A stretch of 64,000 nucleotides of DNA. It comes from Pseudomonas sp. NKUCC02_KPG (GTDB lineage: Bacteria > Pseudomonadota > Gammaproteobacteria > Pseudomonadales > Pseudomonadaceae). Under the pieces are notes generated by a model that worked only from the letters and a program-made list of their open reading frames with translations, did not search any database and had not been told where the DNA came from. Shown here one piece after another: positions 18,347-28,226 of the stretch. The translations under genes and the position numbers were made by a program. The stretch's first letter is position 1; each line of letters starts with the position of its first letter. The stretch lies in the NCBI RefSeq assembly GCF_019345465.1, contig NZ_JAHKRC010000003.1, forward strand, positions 124,001-188,000. Reading direction: 5' to 3'.

Positions 18347-19213
18347 ATGAAAAAGATTCTGGGTGTGTACACAGCTCCCCGTCCCCATTGGGTCGGCGAT
18401 GGCTTTCCGGTTCGCACGTTGTTTTCCTACGACAGCATGGGCAAATACATCAGCCCGTTCCTACTGCTTGATTACGCTGGGCCAGCCGAGTTCTCGCCAA
18501 CCACAGAGCGTCGTGGTGTGGGTCAGCACCCCCATCGTGGTTTCGAAACCGTGACCATCGTCTACAAAGGCGAAGTTGAGCACCGTGATTCCACCGGTAA
18601 CGGCGGGGTGATCGGCCCTGGTGATGTGCAATGGATGACCGCGGCCTCGGGGATCCTGCACGAGGAGTTTCATTCCGAGGCGTTTGCCCGCAGTGGCGGC
18701 CCGCTGGAAATGGTGCAGCTATGGGTCAACCTGCCGGCCAGGGACAAAATGTCGGCGCCGGGGTATCAGGGCATTGTGGACCGGGATATTCCTGATCTGG
18801 CGCTCAAGGACGATGCCGGTCGGTTGCGCCTGATTGCCGGTGAGTTCGATGGCACACGGGGCTCGGCGCGGACCTTCACCGATATCGACGTGTGGGACAT
18901 CCGCCTGAACGCGGGCAAGTCGGCGACATTCGATGTGCATCAGGGGCGCAACACGGCGCTGGTGGTGTTGCACGGTGCGGTTGAGGTCAACGGTCAGGAA
19001 GTGGTGCGCGAAGGGCAGTTGGCGCTGTTCGAGCGTGACGGTTCGCAAGTCCGGCTTGAGGCCAATAACGATGCGGTGCTGCTGATCCTGAGTGGTGAGC
19101 CGATCGACGAACCGATCGTGGGGCATGGCCCGTTTGTGATGAACACGGATGCCGAGATCCAGCAGGCATTTGTTGACTTCCAGTCGGGCAAGTTTGGCCG
19201 TATGCCTGCGTAG
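18347..19213 (+). CDS. Pirin family protein
   Basis: Start at ATG 18347 behind a strong AGGAGGT. The 288-residue bicupin shows the pirin signature: HPHRGFETVTIVYKG with the metal ligands, then GDVQWMTAASGILHEE. Bacterial pirins bind Fe or similar metal; some act as quercetin dioxygenases and others bind partner enzymes. The role here is unknown. It is monocistronic, flanked by REPINs on both sides. Confidence 0.92.
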   Translation: MKKILGVYTAPRPHWVGDGFPVRTLFSYDSMGKYISPFLLLDYAGPAEFSPTTERRGVGQHPHRGFETVTIVYKGEVEHRDSTGNGGVIGPGDVQWMTAASGILHEEFHSEAFARSGGPLEMVQLWVNLPARDKMSAPGYQGIVDRDIPDLALKDDAGRLRLIAGEFDGTRGSARTFTDIDVWDIRLNAGKSATFDVHQGRNTALVVLHGAVEVNGQEVVREGQLALFERDGSQVRLEANNDAVLLILSGEPIDEPIVGHGPFVMNTDAEIQQAFVDFQSGKFGRMPA

Positions 19214-19225
19214 TGCCATGCGACC

Positions 19226-19311
19226 TGTGGGAGCGGGCTTGCCCGCGATGGCATCGCCCTGGTTTACCTGACAGACCTCGGGGCCTGCATCGCGAGCAAG
19301 CCCGCTCCCAC
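19226..19311. repeat. REPIN, family A, complete
   Basis: TGTGGGAGCGGGCTTGCCCG with inverted partner CGAGCAAGCCCGCTCCCA around a spacer of about 45 bp. It lies between the converging pirin and thiolase genes. Confidence 0.92.
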
Positions 19312-19325
19312 TCATGTACTAGGGT

Positions 19326-20507
19326 TCAAACCCGTTCGAAAATCACCGCGATGCCCTGGCCGCCGCCGATGCACATGGTTGCCAGGGCGTAACGGCCCTT
19401 GATCCGGTGCAGTTCATGGATGGCCTTGGTGGCGATGATCGCGCCGGTGGCGCCAACCGGGTGCCCCAGGGCGATCCCCGAGCCATTGGGGTTGACCTTG
19501 GCCGGGTCCATGTCCAGCTCCTGCATCACGGCGCAGGCTTGGGCGGCGAAGGCTATATTGGCTTCGATGACGTCCATGTCTTCAATGTTCAACCCCGCCC
19601 GTTTAAGCGCCAGGCGCGTTGCCGGAATCGGTCCAAGGCCCATCAATTCGGGTTCTACCCCGGCATGGGCATACGCCACCAGGCGGGCCATTGGTGTCAG
19701 GTTGCCAGCCTGTACCGCAGCGCCACTGGCCAACACCAGCGCCGCTGCACCGTCATTGAGCCCTGATGCGTTGCCTGCGGTCACGCTGCCGTCCTTCTTG
19801 AACGCAGGTTTCATCTGCGCCAGCTGTTCCAGGGTGGTGGCCCGCGGGTGTTCATCCTGACTGAACATCACGCTGCCCTTGCGGCTGCGTACCTCAACTG
19901 CGGCGATCTGACTGTCGAAGTACCCCTGGGCGATGGCGCGCGCTGCGCGCTGCTGGTCTTCAAATGCCAGGGCATCCTGGGTCTGGCGGCTGATGCTGTT
20001 GCGCTGGGCGATGTTCTCGGCGGTGACGCCCATATGAATACCGTGGAACGGGTCGTGCAGAATGCCGAGCATGTAATCGAGCATCTTCCCATCCCCCATG
20101 CGCGCCCCCCAACGGGCAGCAGGCAGCAGGTACGGGCCACGGCTCATGGCTTCGGCCCCGGCGCCAATGGCAAATTCGGCATCGCCGAGCATCAGGGTGT
20201 GGGCGGCCGAAATAATGGCCTGCAAGCCGGAACCGCAGAGGCGATTGACGTTATAGGCCGGGGTTTCTTTGGGGATCCCGGCATTGATCGCGGCGACTCG
20301 CGCCAGGTAGGCATCCTGGGGCTCGGTTGGAATCACGTTGCCCATCACCACGTGGCCGATGCGCTCGGGATCGACCTGGCTGCTCAGCAACGCAGCCTTT
20401 ACGGCGGTGGTGGCCAGGTCGGCCAGAGGTACGTCCTTGAGTGCGCCACCAAACGTACCAATGGCCGTTCGCTGGGCGCTGAGGATGAAAATGTCAGGAG
20501 CTTGCAT
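19326..20507 (-). CDS. Acetyl-CoA acetyltransferase (thiolase)
   Basis: A 393-residue thiolase II. The nucleophilic Cys91 is in NRLCGSG. The late motifs GHPVGATGA (catalytic His) and CIGGGQG (acid/base Cys) are present. These enzymes condense or split acetoacetyl-CoA. The usual NEAF motif reads NIAF here (EANIAFAAQ): the Asn that holds the catalytic water is kept, but the following Glu is replaced. No CoA-transferase or dehydrogenase partner is adjacent. Upstream is a LysR gene on the same strand, 39 bp away. Confidence 0.93.
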   Translation of the reverse strand: MQAPDIFILSAQRTAIGTFGGALKDVPLADLATTAVKAALLSSQVDPERIGHVVMGNVIPTEPQDAYLARVAAINAGIPKETPAYNVNRLCGSGLQAIISAAHTLMLGDAEFAIGAGAEAMSRGPYLLPAARWGARMGDGKMLDYMLGILHDPFHGIHMGVTAENIAQRNSISRQTQDALAFEDQQRAARAIAQGYFDSQIAAVEVRSRKGSVMFSQDEHPRATTLEQLAQMKPAFKKDGSVTAGNASGLNDGAAALVLASGAAVQAGNLTPMARLVAYAHAGVEPELMGLGPIPATRLALKRAGLNIEDMDVIEANIAFAAQACAVMQELDMDPAKVNPNGSGIALGHPVGATGAIIATKAIHELHRIKGRYALATMCIGGGQGIAVIFERV

Positions 20508-20546
20508 GGCGGATCCTTGTTGTTTTAGTGGGCCAAATGCGCCGGA

Positions 20547-21467
20547 TTATTTCACGGGTCTGCTTGGTGGTGCGTCGTCCGTTTGAAGGGGCCGGGTGTC
20601 GACCTGGCTGTCCAGAAGGGTCATGAAGGCATGGGCCGCATTGGACAGGGTTCGCTCCGTATGCAGGATATAACCCAGCTGGCGCGTCAACTGGATGCCG
20701 GGCAAGGCAATCGATGCCACTTGCTCGTCGAGCATGGTGCGCGGCAGTACGCTCCAGGCCAGCCCGATGGAGACCATCATTTTGATGGTTTCCAGGTAGT
20801 TGGTGCTCATGGCGATATTGGGGGTAAGGCCCTGGGCTTCAAACAGGCGATGGACAATATGGTGGGTGAAGGTATTGCCGCCAGGGAACACCGCCGGATG
20901 ACGCGCGATATCCGCCATGCTGACCGCCTTTTTCCGGGTCAGGCTGTGCTCGGGGGCGACCACGAAGTCCAGGGGATCATCCCAAACGGGGACGGCCCGA
21001 ATCAGGGAGTGAGGTTCCGGTGCGAGGGTGATCACGGCCAGTTCGGCGCGGCCATGGAGAATTTCGTCATAGGCCACCTCTGAATCCAGGAACTGAATGT
21101 CCAGCGCGACTTTGGGATAAGTGCGGGTGAACTCGCGCAGCAAAGGCGGCAGACGGTGCAGGCCAATGTGATGGCTGGTGGCCAGGGTCAGACGCCCGCT
21201 GACCTCACCATTGAGGTTGTTCAGCGCCCTGCGGGTGTCATCCAGCACGTTGAGAATCTGATAGGCCCGTGGCAGTAATGCCCGTCCCGCCTCGGTCAGG
21301 CTGACCTCACGCCCCAGCCGGTCGAACAGCCTGAGCTTGAGTTGCTGCTCGATACTGGCGATGCGTTTACTGATGGCGGGCTGGGTCAGGAACAGCCGTT
21401 CGGCGGCCCCGGAAAAGCTGCCGGTTTCAGCAATGGCAATAAAGGCATTGAGATTCGCGAGATCCAT
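20547..21467 (-). CDS. LysR-family regulator next to leuC
   Basis: A 306-residue LysR protein with helix-turn-helix FSGAAERLFLTQPAISKRI at residues about 18-36. It is divergent from leuC across 133 bp, the same position as the LysR gene beside leuC in P. aeruginosa. It may regulate leuCDB, the thiolase downstream of it, or both. The AT-rich part of the shared region (21500-21530) is a plausible operator. Confidence 0.9.
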   Translation of the reverse strand: MDLANLNAFIAIAETGSFSGAAERLFLTQPAISKRIASIEQQLKLRLFDRLGREVSLTEAGRALLPRAYQILNVLDDTRRALNNLNGEVSGRLTLATSHHIGLHRLPPLLREFTRTYPKVALDIQFLDSEVAYDEILHGRAELAVITLAPEPHSLIRAVPVWDDPLDFVVAPEHSLTRKKAVSMADIARHPAVFPGGNTFTHHIVHRLFEAQGLTPNIAMSTNYLETIKMMVSIGLAWSVLPRTMLDEQVASIALPGIQLTRQLGYILHTERTLSNAAHAFMTLLDSQVDTRPLQTDDAPPSRPVK

Positions 21468-21600
21468 CTATTCGAATTCCTGTTGGTTATCCAAAGCATG
21501 AAAATTATGAATTTGAGTTATTAACTGTAACCCCATAGGATCGACCTCACAAGCCAAGTGGTTATTGGCACAGAAAAGTAGCTGATGAGGAAACCGTCTG

Positions 21601-23019
21601 ATGGCCGGCAAAACGCTCTACGACAAGCTCTGGGATTCGCATTTGGTCAAGCAGCGCGACGATGGCTCGGCGCTGATCTATATCGACCGTCACATCATTC
21701 ATGAAGTGACGTCGCCGCAGGCCTTTGAAGGTCTGCGTCTGGCCGGGCGCAAGCCTTGGCGCATCGATGCCAACATCGCCACCCCGGACCACAACGTACC
21801 GACCACGCCGGAACGCAAAGGCGGAATCGAAGCGATTGCTGACGAAGTTTCCCGTTTGCAGGTCCAGACCCTCGACGACAACTGCGACGAGTACGGCATT
21901 ACCGAGTTCAAGATGAACGACGTGCGCCAGGGCATCGTTCACGTGATCGGCCCGGAGCAGGGCGCCACCTTGCCGGGCATGACCGTGGTCTGCGGCGACT
22001 CGCACACGTCGACCCACGGTGCATTCGGTGCATTGGCCCACGGCATCGGCACCTCCGAGGTTGAGCATGTGCTCGCCACGCAGTGTCTAGTCGCCAAAAA
22101 AATGAAGAACATGCTGGTGTCGGTCGAAGGGCAATTGCCGTTCGGCGTGACAGCCAAAGACATCGTACTGGCAGTGATCGGCAAGATCGGCACAGCAGGC
22201 GGCAATGGTCACGCCATCGAGTTTGCCGGCAGCGCGATCCGCGACTTGTCGGTTGAAGGCCGCATGACCATCTGCAACATGTCCATTGAAGCCGGTGCCC
22301 GCGTAGGTCTGGTAGCGGCGGATCAGAAGACGGTCGATTACGTGAAGGGTCGCCCGTTCTCTCCTAAAGGCGCCGAATGGGACATGGCAGTCGAAGCCTG
22401 GAAAGACCTGGTTTCCGACAGCGATGCAACCTTCGACACCGTGGTTGAACTCGACGCTGCCCAGATCAAGCCTCAAGTCAGCTGGGGTACTTCGCCCGAG
22501 ATGGTATTGGCGGTTGATCAGAACGTGCCGGATCCGGCGCAGGAAGCCGACCTGGTCAAGCGCGGCTCGATCGAACGTGCGTTGAAGTACATGGGTTTGA
22601 CGGCTAATCAGGCGATCACCGATATCCAGCTGGATCGCGTGTTTATCGGCTCGTGCACCAACTCTCGAATCGAAGACTTGCGTGCTGCAGCCGTGATCGC
22701 CAAAGGCCGTAAAGTGGCGTCCACCATCAAGCAGGCGATCGTGGTGCCGGGCTCGGGCCTGGTCAAGGCCCAGGCTGAATCGGAAGGGCTGGACAAGATT
22801 TTCCTGGAGGCCGGTTTTGAATGGCGTGAGCCAGGTTGCTCGATGTGCCTGGCGATGAACCCGGATCGACTGGAGTCCGGCGAGCATTGCGCATCGACCT
22901 CCAACCGCAACTTCGAAGGCCGTCAGGGTGCCGGTGGCCGTACGCACCTGGTGAGCCCGGCAATGGCCGCCGCCGCCGCTGTGAACGGTCGTTTCATCGA
23001 CGTCCGCGAATTGATCTAA
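21601..23019 (+). CDS. leuC: 3-isopropylmalate dehydratase large subunit
   Basis: A 472-residue aconitase-family subunit that, with LeuD, isomerises 2-isopropylmalate to 3-isopropylmalate in leucine synthesis. The three [4Fe-4S] ligands are in GSCTNSR (about residue 351) and PGCSMC (about 412 and 415). [13 protein letters not shown], a substrate-site motif, is near residue 130. leuD follows after 10 bp. Confidence 0.98.
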   Translation: MAGKTLYDKLWDSHLVKQRDDGSALIYIDRHIIHEVTSPQAFEGLRLAGRKPWRIDANIATPDHNVPTTPERKGGIEAIADEVSRLQVQTLDDNCDEYGITEFKMNDVRQGIVHVIGPEQGATLPGMTVVCGDSHTSTHGAFGALAHGIGTSEVEHVLATQCLVAKKMKNMLVSVEGQLPFGVTAKDIVLAVIGKIGTAGGNGHAIEFAGSAIRDLSVEGRMTICNMSIEAGARVGLVAADQKTVDYVKGRPFSPKGAEWDMAVEAWKDLVSDSDATFDTVVELDAAQIKPQVSWGTSPEMVLAVDQNVPDPAQEADLVKRGSIERALKYMGLTANQAITDIQLDRVFIGSCTNSRIEDLRAAAVIAKGRKVASTIKQAIVVPGSGLVKAQAESEGLDKIFLEAGFEWREPGCSMCLAMNPDRLESGEHCASTSNRNFEGRQGAGGRTHLVSPAMAAAAAVNGRFIDVRELI

Positions 23020-23029
23020 GGAGCGCAGC

Positions 23030-23674
23030 ATGAAAGCTTTTACTCAGCACACCGGTTTGGTCGCGCCTTTGGATCGAGCCAACGTGGACACGGACCAAAT
23101 CATTCCCAAGCAGTTTTTGAAGTCGATCAAACGCACCGGCTTTGGTCCGAACCTGTTTGATGAATGGCGCTACCTGGATGTGGGGCAGCCTTATCAGGAC
23201 AACTCCAAGCGTCCGCTGAACAAGGACTTTGTACTCAATGCCGAGCGTTATCAGGGCGCCAGTGTATTGCTGGCCCGTGAAAACTTCGGTTGCGGCTCCA
23301 GCCGTGAGCACGCTCCTTGGGCGCTGGAAGAGTACGGTTTTCGCAGCATCATCGCGCCGAGTTATGCCGACATCTTCTTCAATAACAGCTTCAAGAATGG
23401 CTTGTTGCCGATCATTTTGAGCGACGCCGAAGTGGATGAACTGTTTGTCCAGGTCGAAGACGAGCCGGGTTACCAGCTCAATATCGACCTTGAAGCACAA
23501 ACCGTGACCCGTCCTGATGGCAAGGTCTTGAGCTTTGAGATCGATGCGTTTCGCAAGCATTGTTTGCTCAACGGCCTGGACGATATCGGTCTGACCTTGC
23601 AGGACGACGTAGCGATTGCCGCATTTGAAAGCAAGCACCGTGCAAGCCAGCCGTGGTTGTTCCGCGACGCATAA
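23030..23674 (+). CDS. leuD: 3-isopropylmalate dehydratase small subunit
   Basis: A 214-residue swivel domain subunit. The family motif [15 protein letters not shown], which carries substrate-binding Ser-Arg, is near residues 85-99. The [13 protein letters not shown]-terminal motif is also present. Ribosome binding site AAGGAGC precedes the ATG. Co-transcribed with leuC. Confidence 0.98.
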   Translation: MKAFTQHTGLVAPLDRANVDTDQIIPKQFLKSIKRTGFGPNLFDEWRYLDVGQPYQDNSKRPLNKDFVLNAERYQGASVLLARENFGCGSSREHAPWALEEYGFRSIIAPSYADIFFNNSFKNGLLPIILSDAEVDELFVQVEDEPGYQLNIDLEAQTVTRPDGKVLSFEIDAFRKHCLLNGLDDIGLTLQDDVAIAAFESKHRASQPWLFRDA

Positions 23675-23683
23675 CACGCCTTG

Positions 23684-23773
23684 GTAGTCGCTGCCGCAGG
23701 CTGCGAAGGGTTGCGTAGCAACCCGTTTTCTGGAATCTCCGCGACCCCTATCGCAGCCTGCGGCAGCGACTAC
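23684..23773. repeat. REP family B palindrome inside the leu operon
   Basis: GTAGTCGCTGCCGCAGGCTG at the left pairs with CAGCCTGCGGCAGCGACTAC at the right. The centre has a second hairpin (GGGTTGC-GTA-GCAACCC). It lies between leuD and the methyltransferase gene and could form a stable mRNA structure between them. Confidence 0.92.
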
Positions 23774-23794
23774 AGATTCAACAAGGACATCAAC

Positions 23795-24562
23795 ATGACC
23801 AGCACCGCCCAGCACACCCAGGTTGTACAAAAGCAGTTCGGCGAACAGGCGTCGGCCTATCTGAGCAGTACCGTGCACGCGCAAGGCACTGAGTTCGGCC
23901 TGCTAAAGGCTGAGCTGGCTGACAAACCGCAGGCGCGGGTGCTGGACCTGGGGTGTGGCGCGGGTCATGTGAGCTTTCACGTGGCAGCACTGGTCAAGGA
24001 CGTCGTGGCCTACGACCTGTCGCAGCCAATGCTCGATGTGGTCAGTGCAGCGGCAACCGATCGCGGACTGGGCAACATCACCACCGTGTGCGGTGCGGCC
24101 GAGCGCCTGCCTTTTGCCGACGGTGAATTCGATTACGTACTCAGCCGTTATTCGACCCATCACTGGAACGACGTCGGCCTGGCCCTGCGCGAAGTTCGCC
24201 GGGTACTCAAGCCCGGTGGTGTAGCGGTGTTTATTGATGTGATGTCTCCGGGCAGTGCGTTGCTGGACACTTACCTGCAAGCGGTCGAGGTGCTGCGCGA
24301 TACCAGCCATGTGCGCAACTACTCGGCGGGCGAATGGCTGCGTCAGGTCAGTGAAGCCGGTTTGCATACGCGCAGCACACAGCGTCAGCGTTTGCGTTTA
24401 GAGTTCAGCTCCTGGATCGAGCGCATGCGCACGCCGCAGGTCATGAGCGCGGCCATTCGCCAACTGCAGCAGGCGATGGGCAGCGAGGTTCGCGAGTATT
24501 TCGAGATTGAAGCCGATGGCACGTTCAGCACCGATGTGCTGGTGCTGTGGGCCGAGAAGTAA
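23795..24562 (+). CDS. Class I SAM-dependent methyltransferase
   Basis: Start at ATG 23795 (binding site AAGGAC); upstream in-frame codons run through the palindrome and are not credible. The 255-residue protein has motif I VLDLGCGAGHVSF, the acidic residue of motif II (VAYDLSQPM) and post-motif LKPGGVAVFIDVM. This is the UbiE/methyltransferase-11 pattern. The gene occupies the same place between leuD and leuB in P. aeruginosa. Substrate unknown. Confidence 0.92.
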   Translation: MTSTAQHTQVVQKQFGEQASAYLSSTVHAQGTEFGLLKAELADKPQARVLDLGCGAGHVSFHVAALVKDVVAYDLSQPMLDVVSAAATDRGLGNITTVCGAAERLPFADGEFDYVLSRYSTHHWNDVGLALREVRRVLKPGGVAVFIDVMSPGSALLDTYLQAVEVLRDTSHVRNYSAGEWLRQVSEAGLHTRSTQRQRLRLEFSSWIERMRTPQVMSAAIRQLQQAMGSEVREYFEIEADGTFSTDVLVLWAEK

Positions 24563-24619
24563 TCCCAATATTTCAGGATGCGCCTGCGGGGGCATCAACA
24601 GACAAGAAAAGAGGAACCC

Positions 24620-25702
24620 ATGAGCAAGCAGATTCTGATTCTCCCTGGCGACGGTATCGGTCCGGAAATCATGGCCGAAGCGGTCAAGGTGCTGGCATTG
24701 GCCAACGACAAGTTCAACCTGAACTTTGAACTGACCCACGACGTGATCGGCGGTGCTGCCATCGACAAGCATGGCGTGCCGCTGGCCGACGAGACCCTGG
24801 AACGCGCCCGTGCTGCGGACGCTGTACTGCTGGGCGCCGTGGGTGGCCCGAAATGGGACAAGATCGAACGCGACATTCGTCCTGAGCGCGGCCTGCTGAA
24901 AATCCGTGCCCAATTGGGCCTGTTCGGCAACCTGCGTCCGGCCATCCTGTACCCGCAGCTGGCGGATGCTTCGAGCCTCAAGCCTGAAATCGTCGCGGGC
25001 CTGGATATCCTGATCGTTCGCGAACTGACTGGCGGCATTTATTTCGGCGCGCCACGTGGCACCCGCGAACTGGAAAACGGCGAGCGTCAGGCCTATGACA
25101 CGCTGCCGTACAGCGAAAGTGAAATCCGTCGCATCGCCCGTGTCGGTTTCGACATGGCCCGTGTTCGCGGCAAAAAGCTGTGCTCGGTAGACAAGGCCAA
25201 CGTGCTGGCTTCCAGCCAGCTGTGGCGTGAAGTGGTCGAGCAAGTGGCCAAGGACTACCCGGACGTTGAACTGAGCCACATGTACGTCGACAACGCTGCC
25301 ATGCAACTGGTGCGTGCGCCCAAGCAATTTGACGTGATCGTGACCGAGAACATGTTCGGCGACATCCTGTCCGATCAGGCCTCGATGCTCACAGGCTCGA
25401 TTGGCATGCTGCCGTCGGCGTCCCTGGATACCAACAATAAAGGCATGTACGAGCCGTGCCACGGTTCGGCGCCGGACATCGCGGGGCAGGGCATTGCCAA
25501 CCCGCTGGCAACCATTTTGTCGGTCTCGATGATGCTGCGTTACAGCTTCAATCAGAGTGCTGCGGCCGATGCCATTGAGCAGGCGGTGAGCCTGGTTCTG
25601 GATCAGGGTTTGCGTACCGGTGACATCTGGTCGGCGGGTTGCACCAAGGTTGGAACACAGGAAATGGGCGATGCAGTAGTCGCCGCGCTACAGAATCTGT
25701 AA
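24620..25702 (+). CDS. leuB: 3-isopropylmalate dehydrogenase
   Basis: Start at ATG 24620 behind GAGGAA, giving 360 residues. It oxidises and decarboxylates 3-isopropylmalate with NAD. Visible motifs are [18 protein letters not shown] at the N-terminus, ELTGGIYFG with substrate-binding residues, [16 protein letters not shown] (metal-binding Asp) and the NAD-site [15 protein letters not shown]. It completes leuCDB. Confidence 0.98.
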   Translation: MSKQILILPGDGIGPEIMAEAVKVLALANDKFNLNFELTHDVIGGAAIDKHGVPLADETLERARAADAVLLGAVGGPKWDKIERDIRPERGLLKIRAQLGLFGNLRPAILYPQLADASSLKPEIVAGLDILIVRELTGGIYFGAPRGTRELENGERQAYDTLPYSESEIRRIARVGFDMARVRGKKLCSVDKANVLASSQLWREVVEQVAKDYPDVELSHMYVDNAAMQLVRAPKQFDVIVTENMFGDILSDQASMLTGSIGMLPSASLDTNNKGMYEPCHGSAPDIAGQGIANPLATILSVSMMLRYSFNQSAAADAIEQAVSLVLDQGLRTGDIWSAGCTKVGTQEMGDAVVAALQNL

Positions 25703-25713
25703 TCTCTCTGGCC

Positions 25714-25740
25714 CGTTACTTCCTGTTGGTGGAAGTAACG
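25714..25740 (+). terminator. Perfect 10-bp hairpin between leuB and asd
   Basis: CGTTACTTCC and GGAAGTAACG pair perfectly around a 7-base loop. A short T run (CTTTTTG) follows after 7 bases. It may be a weak terminator or attenuator separating leuB from asd, whose start is 30 bp further on. Confidence 0.5.
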
Positions 25741-25770
25741 ACCCCACTTTTTGTTAAAGGTGTCGTTGTG

Positions 25771-26883
25771 ATGAAGCGTGTAGGTCTGGTCGGTTGGCGC
25801 GGTATGGTTGGTTCCGTACTCATGCAGCGGATGCTGGAAGAGCAGGATTTCGATCTTATTGAGCCCGTGTTTTTTACTACCTCCAATGTCGGTGGACAAG
25901 GTCCGTCCGTGGGCAAAGAGATTGCCCCGCTCAAGGATGCTTACAACATTGAAGAGTTGAAAACCCTCGATGTGATTCTGACCTGCCAGGGCGGCGACTA
26001 CACCACCGAGGTGTTCCCCAAGCTGCGTGAGGCGGGTTGGCAAGGTTACTGGATCGATGCGGCTTCGAGCCTGCGGATGCAGGATGACGCGGTCATTATT
26101 CTGGACCCGGTCAACCGCAAGGTGATCGACCAGCAACTGGATGCGGGCACCAAGAACTACATCGGCGGCAACTGCACCGTCAGCCTGATGCTCATGGGCC
26201 TGGGCGGCCTGTTCGAAGCGGGTCTGGTGGAATGGATGAGTGCCATGACCTACCAGGCGGCCTCGGGCGCCGGCGCGCAGAACATGCGTGAGCTGATCAA
26301 GCAAATGGGCGCGACCCATGCTGCGGTCGCAGATCAACTGGCTGATCCGGCCAGCGCCATCCTCGACATTGACCGTCGTGTTGCGCAAGCCATGCGCAGT
26401 GATGCGTACCCGACCGAGAACTTCGGCGTGCCACTGGCCGGCAGCTTGATCCCGTGGATCGATAAAGAGCTGCCAAACGGTCAGAGCCGCGAAGAATGGA
26501 AGGCGCAGGCTGAAACCAACAAGATCCTGGGGCGCTTCAAGAACCCGGTTCCGGTGGACGGTATTTGCGTGCGTATCGGTGCAATGCGTTGCCACAGCCA
26601 GGCATTGACCATCAAGCTGAACAAGGATGTGCCGATTGCTGATATCGAAGACCTGATCAGCCAGCACAACCCGTGGGTCAAGCTGGTGCCGAATCAGCGT
26701 GAAGCCAGTATTCAGGAGCTGAGCCCGACCAAGGTGACAGGTACCCTGAATGTACCGGTTGGCCGTCTGCGCAAGCTGAACATGGGTTCGCAATTCCTCG
26801 GTGCTTTCACCGTAGGCGACCAGTTGCTGTGGGGTGCGGCTGAGCCGTTGCGTCGCATGCTGCGGATCTTGCTGGAGCGTTAA
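25771..26883 (+). CDS. asd: Aspartate-semialdehyde dehydrogenase
   Basis: Start at ATG 25771 gives 370 residues, the usual length for the gamma-proteobacterial enzyme. It reduces beta-aspartyl phosphate to aspartate semialdehyde for Lys, Met, Thr and diaminopimelate. The NADP motif is [14 protein letters not shown]. The catalytic Cys is in [14 protein letters not shown], and the basic residue is in [17 protein letters not shown] strong terminator follows. Confidence 0.97.
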   Translation: MKRVGLVGWRGMVGSVLMQRMLEEQDFDLIEPVFFTTSNVGGQGPSVGKEIAPLKDAYNIEELKTLDVILTCQGGDYTTEVFPKLREAGWQGYWIDAASSLRMQDDAVIILDPVNRKVIDQQLDAGTKNYIGGNCTVSLMLMGLGGLFEAGLVEWMSAMTYQAASGAGAQNMRELIKQMGATHAAVADQLADPASAILDIDRRVAQAMRSDAYPTENFGVPLAGSLIPWIDKELPNGQSREEWKAQAETNKILGRFKNPVPVDGICVRIGAMRCHSQALTIKLNKDVPIADIEDLISQHNPWVKLVPNQREASIQELSPTKVTGTLNVPVGRLRKLNMGSQFLGAFTVGDQLLWGAAEPLRRMLRILLER

Positions 26884-26903
26884 TGCTTCCTGGCAAGTAA
26901 AAG

Positions 26904-26935
26904 GCCCGCCTCTCGCAAGAGTGGCGGGTTTTTTA
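26904..26935 (+). terminator. Rho-independent terminator after asd
   Basis: CCCGCCTCT and AGAGTGGCGGG form a stem (one bulge) around CGCA, followed by TTTTTTA. It ends the leuB/asd transcript. Confidence 0.85.
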
Positions 26936-27086
26936 TTGGGCAGGACATGAGAACTCCGTGCATCTGTAGCCTTGCTCAAGCCCGCTCCCGCAGTCAACTT
27001 GGCAGGATCAAATATGTCGGTTGCGTTGCCTGTCGCAGTTGCGACCGGTAAAGTGCCGCTCCCCACGTTTCGCCTGAGGTAGACAC

Positions 27087-28097
27087 ATGAGCCAGTCCTT
27101 TGATATCGCCGTTGTTGGCGCCACCGGCACCGTCGGCGAAACCATCGTACAGATCCTGGAAGAACGGGATTTCCCGGTTGCGGATTTGCACCTGCTGGCC
27201 AGCAGTGAGTCAGTTGGGCATTCGGTGCCTTTTCGCGGCAAGAACGTGAGAGTGCGCGAAGTCGACGAGTTCGATTTCAGCAAGGTTCAGTTGGCTTTCT
27301 TTGCCGCAGGGCCTGGCGTGACCTTGAGCTTTGCCGCCAAAGCCAGCGCAGCCGGCTGCATTGTGATCGATTTGTCAGGTGCACTGCCTTCGGCTCAAGC
27401 GCCTCACGTGGTGCCTGAGGCGAATGCGCCGGTTCTGGCAGCGTTGCAAAAGCCTGTGCAGGTCAGCAGCCCGAGCCCTTCGGCCACCGCCCTGGCAGTA
27501 GCCCTGGCCCCGTTGCGCGGTTTGCTGGACATTCAACAGGTGAGTGTGACTGCGTGCCTGGCAGTGTCTGCCCAGGGGCGTGAAGCGGTTTCCGAGTTGG
27601 CGCGCCAAACCACGGCGTTGCTGAATCTGCATCCGCTGGAAACAAGCTTTTTTGATCGCCAGATGGCGTTCAACCTGCTGGCGCAAGTCGGCAAACCAGA
27701 TGCCCAGGGCCATGTTCCGCTGGAAAAACGCCTGGTGACGGAGTTGCGCGAAGTCTTGGGCATGCCAGCACTGAAAATTTCGGTCACATGCATTCAAGCG
27801 CCGGTGTTTTTTGGCGATAGCTTTAGTGTGTCCTTGCAACTGGCCGGGCCGGTGGATCTGGCCGGGGTCAATGCGGCGCTCGAAGCTGGCGATTGTATCG
27901 AGCTGGTTGAAGAGGGCGACTACCCTACAGCCGTAGGGGACGCGGTGGGTCAGGACGTGGTCTATGTCGGTCGTGTCCGTCACGGTGTGGACGACACTTC
28001 GCAGCTCAATCTGTGGCTGACCTCGGACAACGTGCGCAAGGGTGCTGCGTTGAACGCCGTACAGTTGGCTGAGTTGTTGATAAAAGACCTGCTGTAA
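27087..28097 (+). CDS. Asd paralogue lacking the catalytic cysteine (Usg-1-like)
   Basis: A 336-residue protein with the aspartate-semialdehyde dehydrogenase fold. The N-terminal nucleotide motif VVGATGTVGETIVQILEER is intact. The active-site segment, PNCST in true enzymes, reads SPSPSAT here, with Pro in the Cys position. It therefore should not form the thioacyl intermediate and is probably not a dehydrogenase. It matches the usg gene of enterics and the second asd-like gene beside asd and fimV in P. aeruginosa. Its real job is unknown. Ribosome site TGAGGT lies before the ATG. Confidence 0.9.
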   Translation: MSQSFDIAVVGATGTVGETIVQILEERDFPVADLHLLASSESVGHSVPFRGKNVRVREVDEFDFSKVQLAFFAAGPGVTLSFAAKASAAGCIVIDLSGALPSAQAPHVVPEANAPVLAALQKPVQVSSPSPSATALAVALAPLRGLLDIQQVSVTACLAVSAQGREAVSELARQTTALLNLHPLETSFFDRQMAFNLLAQVGKPDAQGHVPLEKRLVTELREVLGMPALKISVTCIQAPVFFGDSFSVSLQLAGPVDLAGVNAALEAGDCIELVEEGDYPTAVGDAVGQDVVYVGRVRHGVDDTSQLNLWLTSDNVRKGAALNAVQLAELLIKDLL

Positions 28098-28226
28098 AAG
28101 ATACTTGGCGCCAATTTGTAGCAGGTTGTCACAGGGTTCCAGCGCCGGTCGTCGCAGTCAGGTTGCTTTCAGGCAGCAGCTCTACAGGTCTCGCGGGACG
28201 AGGCCTGTACCAATAAGGAAGAGGCT

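Noticed and set aside
26966..26993. REP-like half site after the asd terminator
   Set aside because: A single decayed arm (caagcccgctcccgcag) with no partner.
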